Assembly: GCF_019649055.1 (NCBI RefSeq)
Contig: NW_026570366.1
Coordinates: forward strand, 234,917-298,916
DNA from: Paramacrobiotus metropolitanus
Lineage: Eukaryota > Tardigrada > Eutardigrada > Parachela > Macrobiotidae
Length of the DNA: 64,000 nucleotides
Direction: 5' to 3'
Position 1 is the first letter of the stretch. The number at the start of each line of letters is the position of its first letter. The position numbers were made by a program, and so were the translations under genes. This document shows, one piece after another, positions 41,529 to 53,489 of this stretch. Under the pieces are notes generated by a model. That model saw only the letters and a list, made by a program, of their open reading frames with translations, was not told the origin of the DNA and searched no databases.

Positions 41529-41990
41529 TCACCAAACGGTCGACGACTGGTGACGCTTCCCCGCAGTATCCACCCAAACATTTCCCGGCTGAGCGGTGAA
41601 CGCTTCCCCCTCAGGACTAATAATCAGACCCTCTTCTTTGTCCCCTTCGAGATTTTTGCAAACCCATTTGTTGTCTTCCGTAATCACGGAAATGTAGACT
41701 TTTCCAGATTCTGTTTTTGGCCGAAACGTTAAGAAAGTGCCTGGAGCAATTTTCGTAAAACCGTTCTTATGTGCTCCAGCATCTGCAAAGGATTAGTAAC
41801 TTGCACCAGTACTAACGGTGATCTGCACGTCATGTGCTTTCAAACAATAATAAGAATTAAATAGACTATAAAAGGGTTAAAAATTTTTACCAGCTCCATC
41901 CGGTAAATCTGCCGGAATTCCGAGGACTTGCACGTAGATATTTTTTGAGTAAGCGTTAGCCACGCTAACATAACTGGAGTTGTTGCCCAT
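41529..41990 (-). CDS. Small two-exon gene, 117-residue orphan protein
   Basis: Exons 41891-41990 and 41529-41782 join in phase (donor GTAAAA, acceptor TTTGCAG) to give 118 codons with the stop. The protein starts MGNNSSYVSVANAY; a Gly at position 2 would allow N-myristoylation. It continues with alternating hydrophobic/polar beta-like segments (NIYVQVLGIP, TFLTFRP, KVYISVITED, LIISPEGEAF) ending in KRHQSSTVW. It looks like one small beta-sandwich or barrel domain. I do not recognise the family, although similar short MGN-starting proteins often occur as multigene families in invertebrates. No signal peptide. Confidence 0.6.
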
Positions 41991-42645
41991 CTTACAGGTT
42001 CTGCGTTACAACGATCCAAACAATACGAAATAGAATCTTTTATAAAAGAAAGTGAATTGATTTCGATTTCTAGTGAAGTGTCAATGGTCGGAGAATGCAC
42101 GAGTCCTACAATTTGCTATCTAGTTGAAATGCTAGCGTAAATATCAAATGGTGTTTATCGCATTTGTCGATTACACAATTTAGTGGTAGCATGAGTGATA
42201 ACGCACAAAAGATATCGAACAATTTGGATAAGACTAAATCTGGATTTCTTACTGTAAACCGGAGTTTGAAACCATTGATACCGCATCGGGCGATATATTG
42301 TTTTAGGCTAGTTTGTTCACTTTTGTTGCCATTCAAAGCATGGCGTTTCCAGAGTTAACGAGAAACAGTGGCAAGTAAGTTATTCGCCAATGAAGAAACA
42401 ATATCACAAAGGGCAGTGACATAAATAAGCAGATTCTTTAATAAGGACATTTGATTTATTGCAGCTCCCATTAAATGCAAAGGTACAGATATGTGCCAAA
42501 CGTTTTCCGTAATTAAGATGTAATCATGTACATAGTATATACCGCATCAGTTAGTGCCCGGTTTCGCCTCTATCTAGACTATCACAATCTTCCAGCAGTT
42601 CCGCTGAAATTCTACATGAAATTATTTGCTGAAGTCTCATTATTT

Positions 42646-45600
42646 TTAAACCAAACTTTGTGGCGTAAATACCACATAGCGATAATTTAAAGCATCGACT
42701 TGCAATCGCTGCAACTTGTTGTTCAGCGAATCGAAACTTGGTCGTTCCGACTTCTTCCACTCCCAACAACTGAGCATGATATGGTACCTGCCAAAAAGAT
42801 TTTATTATGGTCGGTGCATCTCATTCAGTATACTTTTGAAATACAATAGTTAAATGACTGCGTACACTTCATCGGGTGATGGCTCCGGTTGCTTTAAACG
42901 ATTGCCGCTGTCAAGAAAGTTCAGAATATCTTGAGCCATGCAGCTTCCCAACTGATCGACGTATGGCAGCTGACACCATGTGAAGATCTCCCAAACAACT
43001 ACGCCGAATGACCATACATCAGTGGAGTAGCTGTACTCGCCGATGAGAATGGACTCGGGTGACATCCAGGCAATGGGCGAACGGATCTAGTCATACGAAT
43101 TATACAGGCTACAAATCAAGTCCATCTGTAACCGTGTTGGATATCTTGCCCTCAGATCTACTTACATCTTTTCTGATTTCGCTGTACACTGGACCACATT
43201 TGGCCATTCCGAAATCCGATATTTTGAGAACGTCACATTGGCTGACCATGATGTTTCGTGCTGCAAGATCACGGTGGATAATTTCTTTGGACGCCAGATG
43301 CTGCATACCGCTGCAGATCTGACGCGCATAATCCAGAAATTGTTGATTATTAGAAGTTTGATTGGTGGTACCACACAGTCGCTTATTTCGGAGATATACA
43401 TCCAGAGATCCGTGCTCGCAGTATTCCATTACAAGCTTAACGCAACCTGAAACAAGTGGGTGATGCCGGAAAATTAAAAGCGAGTTTAATGGGACCCCTT
43501 CTCTTCTTTAGGGCCATGGCAAATAAAACTACCTAATAAAGGCTTATTGCCTATTAATTAAATAAATTAATTTAGTGAACTGGTGCAAGCTTACCTTCCG
43601 TTACGATGCCAACGAGCTGGACAACGTTGACATGGGACGCAGCTTTGGCCATCATGGCGATTTCCTCCATGAACTCCTTCTCGCTAACCGCACTGCCTGA
43701 TTGACGTCGCTTAATGGCCACTGCACTCTGGGCATGCGAAGCGCTCTGCATGCTGGGACTCACTGAAAGCTGTCGTAGTCGCTCAGGACTGGTCGTAAGA
43801 ATGCCCTTCCAGACCATTCCATAACAGCCACTTCCAACGGCATCCGTGTCTAGAAACGAATTGTTTTTCGTAAAGTTGGTACGATTAGCGTCAAATGAAG
43901 TAGGAAGTATTACCAGCTTTTAAATTCCAAGCTTGGATTTTGTATTCGTCGTAGAGTGAACCCAGAAATCGACGAGCAAGTCTGGTGGATACGGTGCTGG
44001 GATTGGTTTTCTGTCCAAGCGTAAGATGTATCAGCCGCTTCAGAAAACGTTAACCTTCGTTGATTTTGTCTGCACAGCATATTACACGTACCTGCTGCTG
44101 ACGTTTTCTGGCATATGCGAAGACAAGGCCGGCAGTCAGACCAACTGCCACTGAGGCAAAGGTCAACGTGATCCATAGCCAGGTAAAATAGTTTTTGTCG
44201 TCTGTAGTAAACGATATAACGCTTATGCTAGTTCATTTGTCGTTCATAACTAAGTCCAGACATTACAAACACTTTTTTTATGAATCGCGATAATTTTATT
44301 GCTTTTTTAGACCTGGACTCGTTCTTATGTACCTATGTAGTACATTTATACATTCTGGCAAGTCATTTTAGTGGTCGTTCGCTAATACCTGCGCTGTCGA
44401 TTATTTGTTGTATTTACTGATTTTTGACTAACCTGGTTTAACTTCCTGATTTGGGCAAATGCAGGAAAATTGTGACAGAATATAAGACGAACGGGGCGGA
44501 AGAATCAAGTTGTTGGTTGTTGAATTAGCCATACTCGACCGTGAGTTTTCGGATATATAGTACAGCATGCAGGATTGCTGCAGCTTAAGGGAGCGGATTT
44601 TGGGGATGTCTTTCTGACGCACACCTTGCTTCTGAGCGGAATCTTCCACAATATTTAAAACCATTCCGTTAAAATCTGGTTCGGAAAATACAGTAGCGCA
44701 AACGTTGTAGGGTTCCAACGCCAAACGGAACCCGCGATCAGCTGCATTAGGATGTGAACGAAAGGTCAAAGTCTGCAAAACGCATCACAATATTAGTTAT
44801 TCGAATCCGCCATTAAACCGAAATCTGACTTACGAAATTTTGGCTGTATAGAATATAAGTGCGATTTTGATGGTTCTTGTTGAAACAGAGACGATCGTCG
44901 CGCAGGATTAGGGTGCCGGCATTATGTGCAAGAGAAGATTCGACGATGCCATAGTCTGTTGAAATTAACCAGTAAATATTTAAACTGCACCAGTCGACTG
45001 AGAACTATCTGTTCAGCTTGACTACGGTTTAACCTTTCTCTTGTATTTCAAGATATTCCTCTTCGCAGACGACATATTCCCGACGGTCATCGTTATAAGG
45101 CAACGGCTCGGGTAGGTAAATAGGTAGGTGTAACTATAGATAGCACAGAAATGCGGTAAAACTGGCTTGTTGCTTGAATGCTACTCGTAGTAAGCTGTAC
45201 CTACATTCTCAACTCGCAGCAGAGTTTGTGCGCCTTGCGGTATAAAGATGTTCCACTGGCAGAATGTTTCCCGTGGATTTTTTCTTTCATACTGGATTAT
45301 TGCTCCATCGCTACCAATCGTAAGATTTCTGTTGCATGAAGCTGAAAGTTTTATGATTTCAGGAACACTGGGAACACATTCAGTCACGAAAAAGATTATT
45401 AATATTTACCTGATGGAGCCGGTTGACTCACAGCTGCAATCATGAAAAACGTAAGAAATTTATGAAAACTGTTTACGTATGTTATGTATGGGAGAAGAAA
45501 CTGTTTGTTAACTGTTTATGTTATGTATGGGGAAATGTACCTCGAATGGCAATTCTGAAGCCGAAATGGTGATTGTTGTCGTCGTTAGTAATAAAGGTTG

Positions 45601-46279
45601 CGTGCTGTAGTGAAAAATTCCATTTATCGTTGTTTCAATGCCACATAAGTAAGTGCACTACAGCTGAAAATTTTATTTACCAGCTTGTTTGTGTTCGGGA
45701 AGAGAACCCCTTCCGGGGCCTTATTTCCGACATACTGCGCACCGGATGCCAAAGAAGCGAATCTAGTAGAATTTGTCGGCACAGGTGGATCTGCAACAGA
45801 AATATATGTAATAATTACTTAATAATTTTAACATGCCTGCAAAAAGTTGACTTTACCGAGTGATAAATATAGATAATCCGCTGAACGAGAAAATATGTTT
45901 GGAAAGTAGTTAGTGTAGTCGACCTCAAATTCTCCACCTAAAAACTATTCAAGGCTCCAGTTTCAGAAAACTATTGGTGCTGAAATAACAGTTATCTTAC
46001 TTCCACATCATAACCTTCTGGAGTGTAAAGTATCCAGTCGCATCTCAAATTTGGCGCAAGCTGTGCCGGATAACCCGGAGTTTGGAAGGTGTAATTGCGA
46101 CCCGGAAGAATATCGATTTCGCCACCACATTGTCCTGTATTTCACAACATAGTAAAAACAAATATTTTGTAATTAGAGAAAATTCTAAAAGAAGTATGGC
46201 AATTACCTGGAATACTGGAGTGCGAATAAATAATGCAGCAGGAGACGATTAATAATATTCCCAGATTGGAAAATGTCAT
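42646..46279 (-). CDS. Receptor tyrosine kinase with CUB-like extracellular domains
   Basis: At least a dozen exons. The first (46207-46279) is a signal peptide (ILLIVSCCIIYSH). Exons at 46010-46130, 45859-45945, 45681-45792 and 45540-45600 carry a CUB-like module (CGGEIDIL, FQTPGYPA, DWILYTPEGYDV, then NHHFGFRIAI). A second CUB-like stretch begins CVPSVPEIIKLS (about 45180-45380), and more extracellular sequence follows at 44430-44780. A transmembrane helix (FASVAVGLTAGLVFAYA, then RKRQQQ) is at about 44100-44190. The kinase has GSGCYGMVWKG (glycine loop, ~43820), AVAIKR (lysine), IIHRDLAARN, ISDFGMA, WMSPESI and a final CWEWKKSERPSF, so all catalytic motifs are present. HRDLAARN marks a tyrosine kinase. 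The stop is at 42646-42648. Exon borders inside the ectodomain are approximate. The CUB architecture does not match a vertebrate RTK class that I can name. Confidence 0.8.
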
Positions 46280-47525
46280 TGTTCGACGGAAATCCACAAT
46301 GTTTGCAAACACTTAAATGTCAATTTAGCGATTATAGGTTTGCGGTCTGATATGCAATGTTTAATAATAACGAATCGACGCTGACATCCGCGTGCGGTGT
46401 TTAGCCAAAAGTGTGAATGTGGCAAGTGACAAGCCTTATACACAGTACGGTAACTTTCTTGGTACATTGCGACTCGGTATCAACTCGCAACCGAAGTCCA
46501 CGGCGTTTCCATGTATTATGTCGTCAGTTAATTAAGCACAACAACCTTTAGGCAGCTTAATTAAGTGACTATCGATTTTTTGTTTAATATTATGGTGAGA
46601 TTCCTCGTTTTCCGAATACATATTTTTGCGCAGTACCAATAAATAAACGTGTACAACTGGAAAAAAACGCTTGAAACGGTGTTTTATTATTGTTTTAATA
46701 ATTTTTATTTTCTTTTAACTTTTTTATTTATTTTTCCAACCGATTTTTTGTTTACATCGTCCAATGCTCCAAAATTTTGGAGTAATTCTGCAGTAAAAAA
46801 AGTAAAGCCCACACTTTGTCGTGTATTCGTTTTACATGATTTCCAAGCGCACAGAGTCTGTATGTTTTTGATGCGCGTAGATGCAGCGGTGCCAATTCGT
46901 TGGATCCCTTGCGTGTGTAAAGAACCAACTGGTAGCCTATGTATTCCAGAGTTGCCGTTCGGAAACGTCAATATTTTTTGTTTGCTTCCGGTTAATAAGA
47001 ATGTGTTAGTTCCGCATAAGGATCTGATATCTGTCAACTTAGCTCAAGATAAGAAAGTGATAAAATGTTAAATTAGCGGTATGGGTTTTGCTGACTAATA
47101 CAGAGACTGTATCAAAATACGGATGTGCTCCGAATCAGATGGCAACATGTCGGCTTAAGTGGCAGCATTTTGTAGCTGCGTATGGCATTACTTCCGTCGG
47201 AAATAGAAATTCAAAGGATTGCGACAACTGTAAATCAGCGCTTGTATTTGACGCAGCGATTTCATGTATAAATAATCTGATAAGGTTCATCCTGACTTCA
47301 TAGGTTGCTTTATAATAAAACCTGCGATTTAAAGCTGAACTTGCTGGTTAATTTAATAAGTAATTCGAACTTTCAACTTCGCGCCCGTACAATACATCGG
47401 TATCATCTTCGATCAACGATTGCGAAAACGATATAAATCGACACAACTGCCTCTGCAATACTACAGAGTTTGCGGTCCCAGAATACTTACAACTGTTTCA
47501 AGATTTCTGTTTTGCTGCTTAAAAA
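46280..47525. other. Intergenic with one unexplained ORF
   Basis: Holds the promoter side of the kinase gene and a plus-strand frame at 46649-47071 (140 codons). Its second half (from about 46780) has a coding-like composition, with several Cys and a PELPFGNVNIF segment, but no recognised family; the first half looks non-coding. A TATA-like TATAAAT at 47436 precedes the next gene. Confidence 0.35.
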
Positions 47526-47908
47526 ATGGCTGCCAGCAGCGTAGCGGTGCTCTGCATGTTTATGGTGATGACCTTAGTCGTTAAGAGTCAGGCTCAATGC
47601 TTAAATGAAGGAGCGCGTTGCCGAACGGGATATGGACACACTTGTTGCAGTGGCTTCTGTCTGCATGACATTGGCAAGTGGGGATACTGTCTACCGGCAC
47701 ATCCATACACATCGTACGTCAAAATTTTGCATAACCTAACCGCCCCGTCCAAAGCATTAGCTGCATTACCGTAAGCTCGTCCTTTTTTTACAGCGGGCCA
47801 CCAACTTGTCTTCCCTTAGGTGCGAGATGTCGTACCGGCGAACACCAGTATTGCTGCAGCACACGATGCCAGCATGAACCGGGGCAATTTGGAGTATGTG
47901 TCGTCTGA
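47526..47908 (+). CDS. Secreted peptide with two cystine-knot-like modules
   Basis: Two exons, 47526-47713 and 47794-47908, total 101 codons, joined in phase (GTACGT donor, TTTACAG acceptor). Residues 1-23 are a signal peptide ending SQA-QC. Two similar modules follow: C-x6-C-x6-CC-x3-C-x8-C in exon 1 (CLNEGARCRTG, then TCCSGFC) and CLPLGARCRTG with YCCSTRC in exon 2. The six-cysteine C...C...CC...C...C framework is that of inhibitor-cystine-knot peptides, which include defence, venom and regulatory peptides; nothing here says which. The one-module-per-exon layout indicates exon duplication. An alternative donor at 47771 would leave a 23-bp intron and is less likely. Confidence 0.7.
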
Positions 47909-50900
47909 TCCGCATTAGGACTTCCCATGCGCGTCGCAAGTGTTTTTTCACACCCATGAATCTTTCGTTCTTTCAGTTTAAACCTGGAAGTAAATTATAC
48001 AGCATGTTCTTATTATTTTCGGATGGCACTTTAATAATCTTATTATCTTCTCATTGTTATGGTACACTCTTCCTGGCTAACTTAAATACCATACATATTA
48101 ACTTTACCGAATTTGTTCGCCCATTTAGCAAACACGTAATAAAACCCTAATATGTTGTTACTTGAAGCATCGCATATTTTTTTCCGGTAAGAAATCTGTG
48201 CTTTCGATAAGACCTGATCATCAAAACCATCTAGAAAACGCGCATTAACGATCATGACCTTTAAAAACAGCACCGCGTTATTTCGGCCGCAAATCGCATT
48301 TGAATGCATCTGAGAGGTGTAGACTACAGAGTACAGTAAATACTTCTATAGCAGTTCTCAAAATAACGATAAATTTAATCTTGTTAGTACTGTCACTGCA
48401 AAAATATGCGGTGCGACATCATTTTCTGTTACTTTAATTTAGAGAGGGTGGCTACCCAGCTTCGTCTGACCAGGCTAGAATGGATAGTAGTAAATTCTGA
48501 GTGCCCTTATTGATTGACCAATACAGTATAATTACGCCTGCAGCGGCTTGTTGCAGAATTTACTAGGGTTGCCAACCACAAGCGTTACCATTATCGACAA
48601 CATCCTCCTCTTTTTCGATGGCTCAGCACAAGGATTCTGATCAAGTGGTTTCGCGTTGCAGTTTGTGTGTAGAAGTATGCATGGATGGATCAACAGCAGT
48701 CAGGGGCTCAAGTGAATCGTTAGTTTGCCTGCAAAACCGACAGGCAAACTAACGCAAGCGAATCTAATTAAATAATAACTTATTATTATACTGTATTGTA
48801 CTCGACGAGGCCTACTCGTAGGTTCTAAGGCACTGCGTCACTGCAGCGTCAGATATCTAAAGACCGATGAATAGGTATAACGCATACATGAAAAGAAAAA
48901 AGACGCGATTCTGATCATGATCTGGATGCAATACGAGCTGTTTTTATCCTCGAGGGATCACAAGTGCTATTCAGTCGGTCCATTTTGTGCGAAAAACTTA
49001 TTCCGAGATATAAGCAATTATTTCAATAATTGGTATAAATTATAATGAGGATATGAGCAATTATTTCAATAATAAAAATTGGTGACCTTTCCATCTGCAA
49101 CAATTTCTCCGTTTCTGTATAGATTTTTTGGTAGTTCACAATTTGGTTGTTACACAGGCTGTTGCTGCTCATGTAATCCTACTGCAAACAGGCAAAGTGT
49201 GCACAGGGTACTATAAAATTTAATATTTTTTCGATAACCTTCGAAAGCCGCGAAAAAGTACAGTAGTACTTCGATGTGTCTTAAAAACTGGTCACTTTGA
49301 GTATGAGGTTCAAAACGCCGATCACTGGCCTTGGCTCAGAGTTTTAATTCATAGGTCTTGTTTCTGTGAGAGAATAGCTTCCGACTAAAATAACCGTGTG
49401 GCTGGTTCACGAAAACAGCGCTTAGTATGAAAAACCGGTCATTTTACAAGTTTTGTTCTTTAAAGTGGTTTCAAGGAGTGATCGGTGTTCGAAGTCGTAC
49501 ACTCATAACGACCAGACTTTGAAGCACATCGGAGTACTGCAGATAGACCTAAGTGCAGACACTGACGGAATGGAGTAGGCAAGGTCACGCATTACCCATA
49601 ACGCGAATAATTTATTATCACATAATAATTATAGTACTTTATTTTTTTTCTTTAGTAGTTAGCTTATTCTGGCGTCCAGCAGGGGTATTGCCACGTGTCA
49701 CCACCGCCCCGTTTCTTGTATCACGCGGTGCGGTGATGCGTACAGATACGCTGCTGACTCATGGACTAAATGAAGACAGAAACCGAAATGGAATCAGCCA
49801 AACTTCCTGCTGGTTACAGAACGTTACTTCTCCCTTTAATTCAAGGTATTTTCCATATCGTTTGCGGCGTTAAATTTGTTTTTCTTGAGGTTAATTCCAG
49901 GGTTTTCTATACGACGTTGCTTTGTCGAACGCTTTATTTGGTTGGAAATCCGGGTCCACGGTAACCGCACCTTCAGAAAAGCAGTCGGCCGGTACTGATA
50001 AATGCTAATTTGTGAAAAGTCGATATAATGACCGTAATGCACATAACAATTGGACAACTCCTTTCTTTCGTCCGTGAAAATGCCGTTTAGACAAGAAATT
50101 AATGCAAAGCTTTATCCTTAAAAGAAAAATTATTTTTGCTTCGTATGGCAATTGGCATTATGGAGCAGTAATTACACGGTCTTGAAAGGATGAATCGAGA
50201 TTTGTTTGCTCCCTTTTCAAAGGTAATGTGGCTTTCGACAGAAGCCTAGAATTTTGCGCTTTTATGACCAGTGAGCAACCGGAGAAAAACAGTGCTGTGT
50301 GATACCTTGAGCACCTTGAAAAGTAACGTTTGGTTCCACAGCAACGTTGGTTTATTTCACTTGTTAGTTCGAAGGTTGAAAACTTTAAGGATGTCCAGGT
50401 AAGGATGCATGGTCCAGTAGCGTCTCAACGAGTCTATTTGTCGTAAATCGTTAACAGTGTTACCCGAACTAATTTACTGGAGCTCTATGTAAACTAATTC
50501 AATATTTTTCTCGAGGTCACACTGAATTAGCTGTTTTCCTCCGTCGACCTCAGTACGACCGGCAGCTTCGAATTCGGAACAGAGCCTCCAGATAAACTTG
50601 CACGTGTAACAGTCGCCAGATATTGTACCGAAAGTTAAATAATTTATCTTCGTAATTTTTGATTATAGTATTTATTCGTATTTAGTATTTATAGCAAATG
50701 TAGACCTGTGTCAACAGAATTGGCAGTTATTGTGATACTGGCAATATTACTATCATTCTAATTATACTGCCTGGTAGTGTGTGCCATTTTTAAGTCGTCC
50801 ATTGTGCGATTTCCTTCGCTTTCATGAGCCTCATAAATGAAAAGCAAATCTGAGGTAAATTGGGTAGTGCGTGACTGTTACGAAAGCAGCATAGCTGGAT

Positions 50901-51307
50901 AGTGTTTGTTCACAACTGAACAACAATTAAGAGTCAGAAGCGCTTCTGCTGTGGATTAATTTATTCCTCGGCTTTTCGCAATACTAGTACCTTACTTTTG
51001 TAACTAAATGTATAATAATTATGATACGCAAAATGCAAAAACCAATATGATCGCATTTTTGTGAGTTTTCATAAATTCGAAAATTTTGCAAAACTACTCT
51101 GTAACTTCCTTCCTATTTACAGCCGTACCATTTTGCTGTATAAATTATACTGTCTAATGCTACGAAACAGAAATAATGCCAAACGTAGATGTCTTTTTAT
51201 CATTCAAATAATTAAAATAATTATTCAACAGTACAACAAGTTTTCTTTGCTTCAAAGAAGAAAACTGAAGTTAATCACAGCATGATGCGCGATCGTACAT
51301 ATGACTT
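47909..51307. other. Intergenic, no supported gene
   Basis: About 3.4 kb, AT-rich, with a hairpin at 48718-48754. Short frames on both strands show no family features. Confidence 0.4.
48718..48754. repeat. Perfect inverted repeat, 14-bp arms, 9-nt loop
   Basis: CGTTAGTTTGCCTG, loop CAAAACCGA, then CAGGCAAACTAACG. Flanking AATC/GAAT bases extend it imperfectly. Could be a small foldback element or an RNA hairpin. Confidence 0.7.
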
Positions 51308-52436
51308 TCAGCGACCTCGAAGCAACTTCCTAATAGCTTCTTGGAATGCAGGTAGACTGGTGTGATAAATCAGCGGATTGAAAAGGCAGCTAAGGTACTG
51401 CAGGCATATTACAAAGGCAAAAATGGAGTCGTTCCAGTAATTCGTGAACTCGACGTACAAGAAGAAAATCATCGGCGGTATGAAACAGATAAATACGCAA
51501 AGAGCCAGCAAAGCAAACAGCCGGTACATTTTGCCATCGTCGCTTCGACTAGTGCGGGTTAGGGCATTATCCACGGAACCCATGCTGTTGGATTCTTGAC
51601 TCTGATTTTGTCGCTGGCTAGTGCGAGCTAAATTGAAGCAAACATAATTTAGTACCAAAAAATGCTAAGATGGAGAGCAAAATTTATTGATGAATTCGGA
51701 ATTTATATTATTTATATTGAAATGTGTTTTTTTAAGTCAGACTTACACATCGTATTCGATCTCGTTCCAAAAGGTATCACGCGCTTCTGGAGTGCTCGAC
51801 GATGGATTTTGGTAAGTATGACAATATTACTACACGCAATAAAGACTATCGGAAAGTCGTATCCCAGAAACTCGATAACTTCTGAATAAATTGGCTGCGC
51901 ACCGTAGTTCACGGAGCACTTGGGATTATACCACAAAGTGTCCATGATGACGTATGGAGTAAGGAATGCGACAAGGAGCAGCCACGTTGCGCCGCAAACT
52001 ACATATAGCAGTCAACCGCATCGAGCTTTTGCTCCTGTAGTATAGTGGTGCAAATAGTGACAAAAGCCGGTCGATGCTGACCAGCATCACAGTGTATCCG
52101 ATGCCGACAAGCAGATATTTGTCGATGAAGATGTAAAATGGGCAGTAGTCCGCGCAGGAAGAAGGCCAGGCGGTGAACCAGACAAAACCTGACATACTAA
52201 AAATTGCCAGACAAAGGTCACATATGGATACATTCAAAAGAAAGCCAGTAAACGGATTTCTGACAGCAGCATCGAAAGAAGATGGCAATGAACAGCAAGT
52301 TGTACAATACAGTGCCGGCGCAAATGATACCGACTATTGTAGCTATTGTAAGCTGCACAAAACTTGGAGTTCCCTCTTCCAGGGTAATATTTGTGATACT
52401 GTCAGTTGTTAAATTTTTTGCGCGTGAAAGATTCAT
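51308..52436 (-). pseudogene. Rhodopsin-type GPCR, cluster copy 3, frameshifted
   Basis: Same two-exon plan as copies 1 and 2: exon 1 51747-52436, starting MNLSRAKNL, and exon 2 51308-51627 with TM6, TM7 and NPLIYH. Exon 1 changes frame twice. One break is near 52255, at the end of TM1 (the frame ending AIFFR, resumed by DAAVRNPFTGF). The other is near 51995, in TM4 (resumed by MDTLWYNPKC). Exon 2 is open. Splice sites are conserved (GTAAGT donor, TTTAG acceptor). Either a recent pseudogene or a gene with two sequencing indels. Confidence 0.75.
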
Positions 52437-53053
52437 TCCCAAGGAGTGGTAAGTTATACGGTTTTTGCTACAAGTGATAATAGGCTCACGCGATAATAAA
52501 AATTTTGGAGTAGCTCTCCCGTCAGTGCTTTATACAAAATGGACGAGATGAATGAGATTCGTGATCTCTCGAGGATAAACACAGATCGTTCCGCCATCCA
52601 AATCAGCAAGAATGCATGTTTTGTAACAGTTTCTAGAGTGTCTCAGGTTCATCTGCACGCTATGTCGTGCCTATTCATTAGTGATTGTTCATTCATTAAT
52701 GATTCCCAGTATCTTCGATGTGGTTGAGCGAAGCACATAATTTTTATTCACTTCTGCTTGTTTCACGGTCGCTTTTGCATAATACACGTGAGCTCGCTAC
52801 CTGCTAGAATTTATCGAGCTTTGTACGCACATTAACTGCTATAATACTTTGTATATGTATGTAAAGCCAGTTGACCAAAATCCTTTTTCTGAGCCATCGA
52901 GAGACAAAAGAACTTTGTGGAATAAGTAGTTTTGCATTTGGCATTCTTGATAGCATATGCAATACCCAGCTGCAGTCATAACTGTATACCTACAGATAGA
53001 ATGCTCCAGATACGTGACTGTATAAGACTTCGTATGAGGGTCTGGACACTTCG

Positions 53054-53112
53054 TCCAAGCTAATGTTTGTGATACTGTCAGCTGCTATATTTTTAGCGCG
53101 TGAAAGATGCAT
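53054..53112 (-). pseudogene. GPCR N-terminal relic
   Basis: On the minus strand a short open stretch starting MHLSRAKNIAADSITNIS is plainly related to the start of copy 3 (MNLSRAKNL...DSITNIT). The 5' flank is also similar for some 40 bases (TAATAAGTTAT versus GTGGTAAGTTATA). Nothing of the rest of the receptor is present here. Confidence 0.65.
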
Positions 53113-53392
53113 ATTTCAAGAATAATAAGTTATGATATAACGTGGAGCTACCTCGTCCTAGGTAACTTGGAGGTAATTAGGAGATACATCCATCACATTT
53201 GATGTTGATGCCCTTTAATGTGTTATTTTTTACCAAATTAACCGGCGAAAACTGAAAAAAGTGAAAAGGGGTTTCCAACGTTCCTAATTCCGTTCTCACT
53301 TAGAATTCCGAAATCCACTTTTTCCACTTTTTTATGTAATCAACTTTTCGCGCTTGTGCTGAAATTTGTACAAATGTCCCAACGTTTCAACG

Positions 53393-53489
53393 CTCATGTT
53401 GCTCTCATTCATGTTGCTCTCATTATTCAGCTTCGCTATAACCGCAACATTCATGTTGCTCTCATTATTCAGCTTAGCTATAACCGCAT
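53393..53489. repeat. 42-bp tandem repeat, about 2.3 copies
   Basis: Unit TCATGTTGCTCTCATTATTC followed by AGCTT(C/A)GCTATAACCGCA; a partial first unit then two full ones, followed by degenerate ACCGCATC steps to about 53540. Confidence 0.8.

Noticed and set aside
46649-47071. 140-codon plus-strand frame
   Set aside because: The first half is low-complexity and AT-driven; no family, no splice partner. Kept only as a remark in the intergenic entry.
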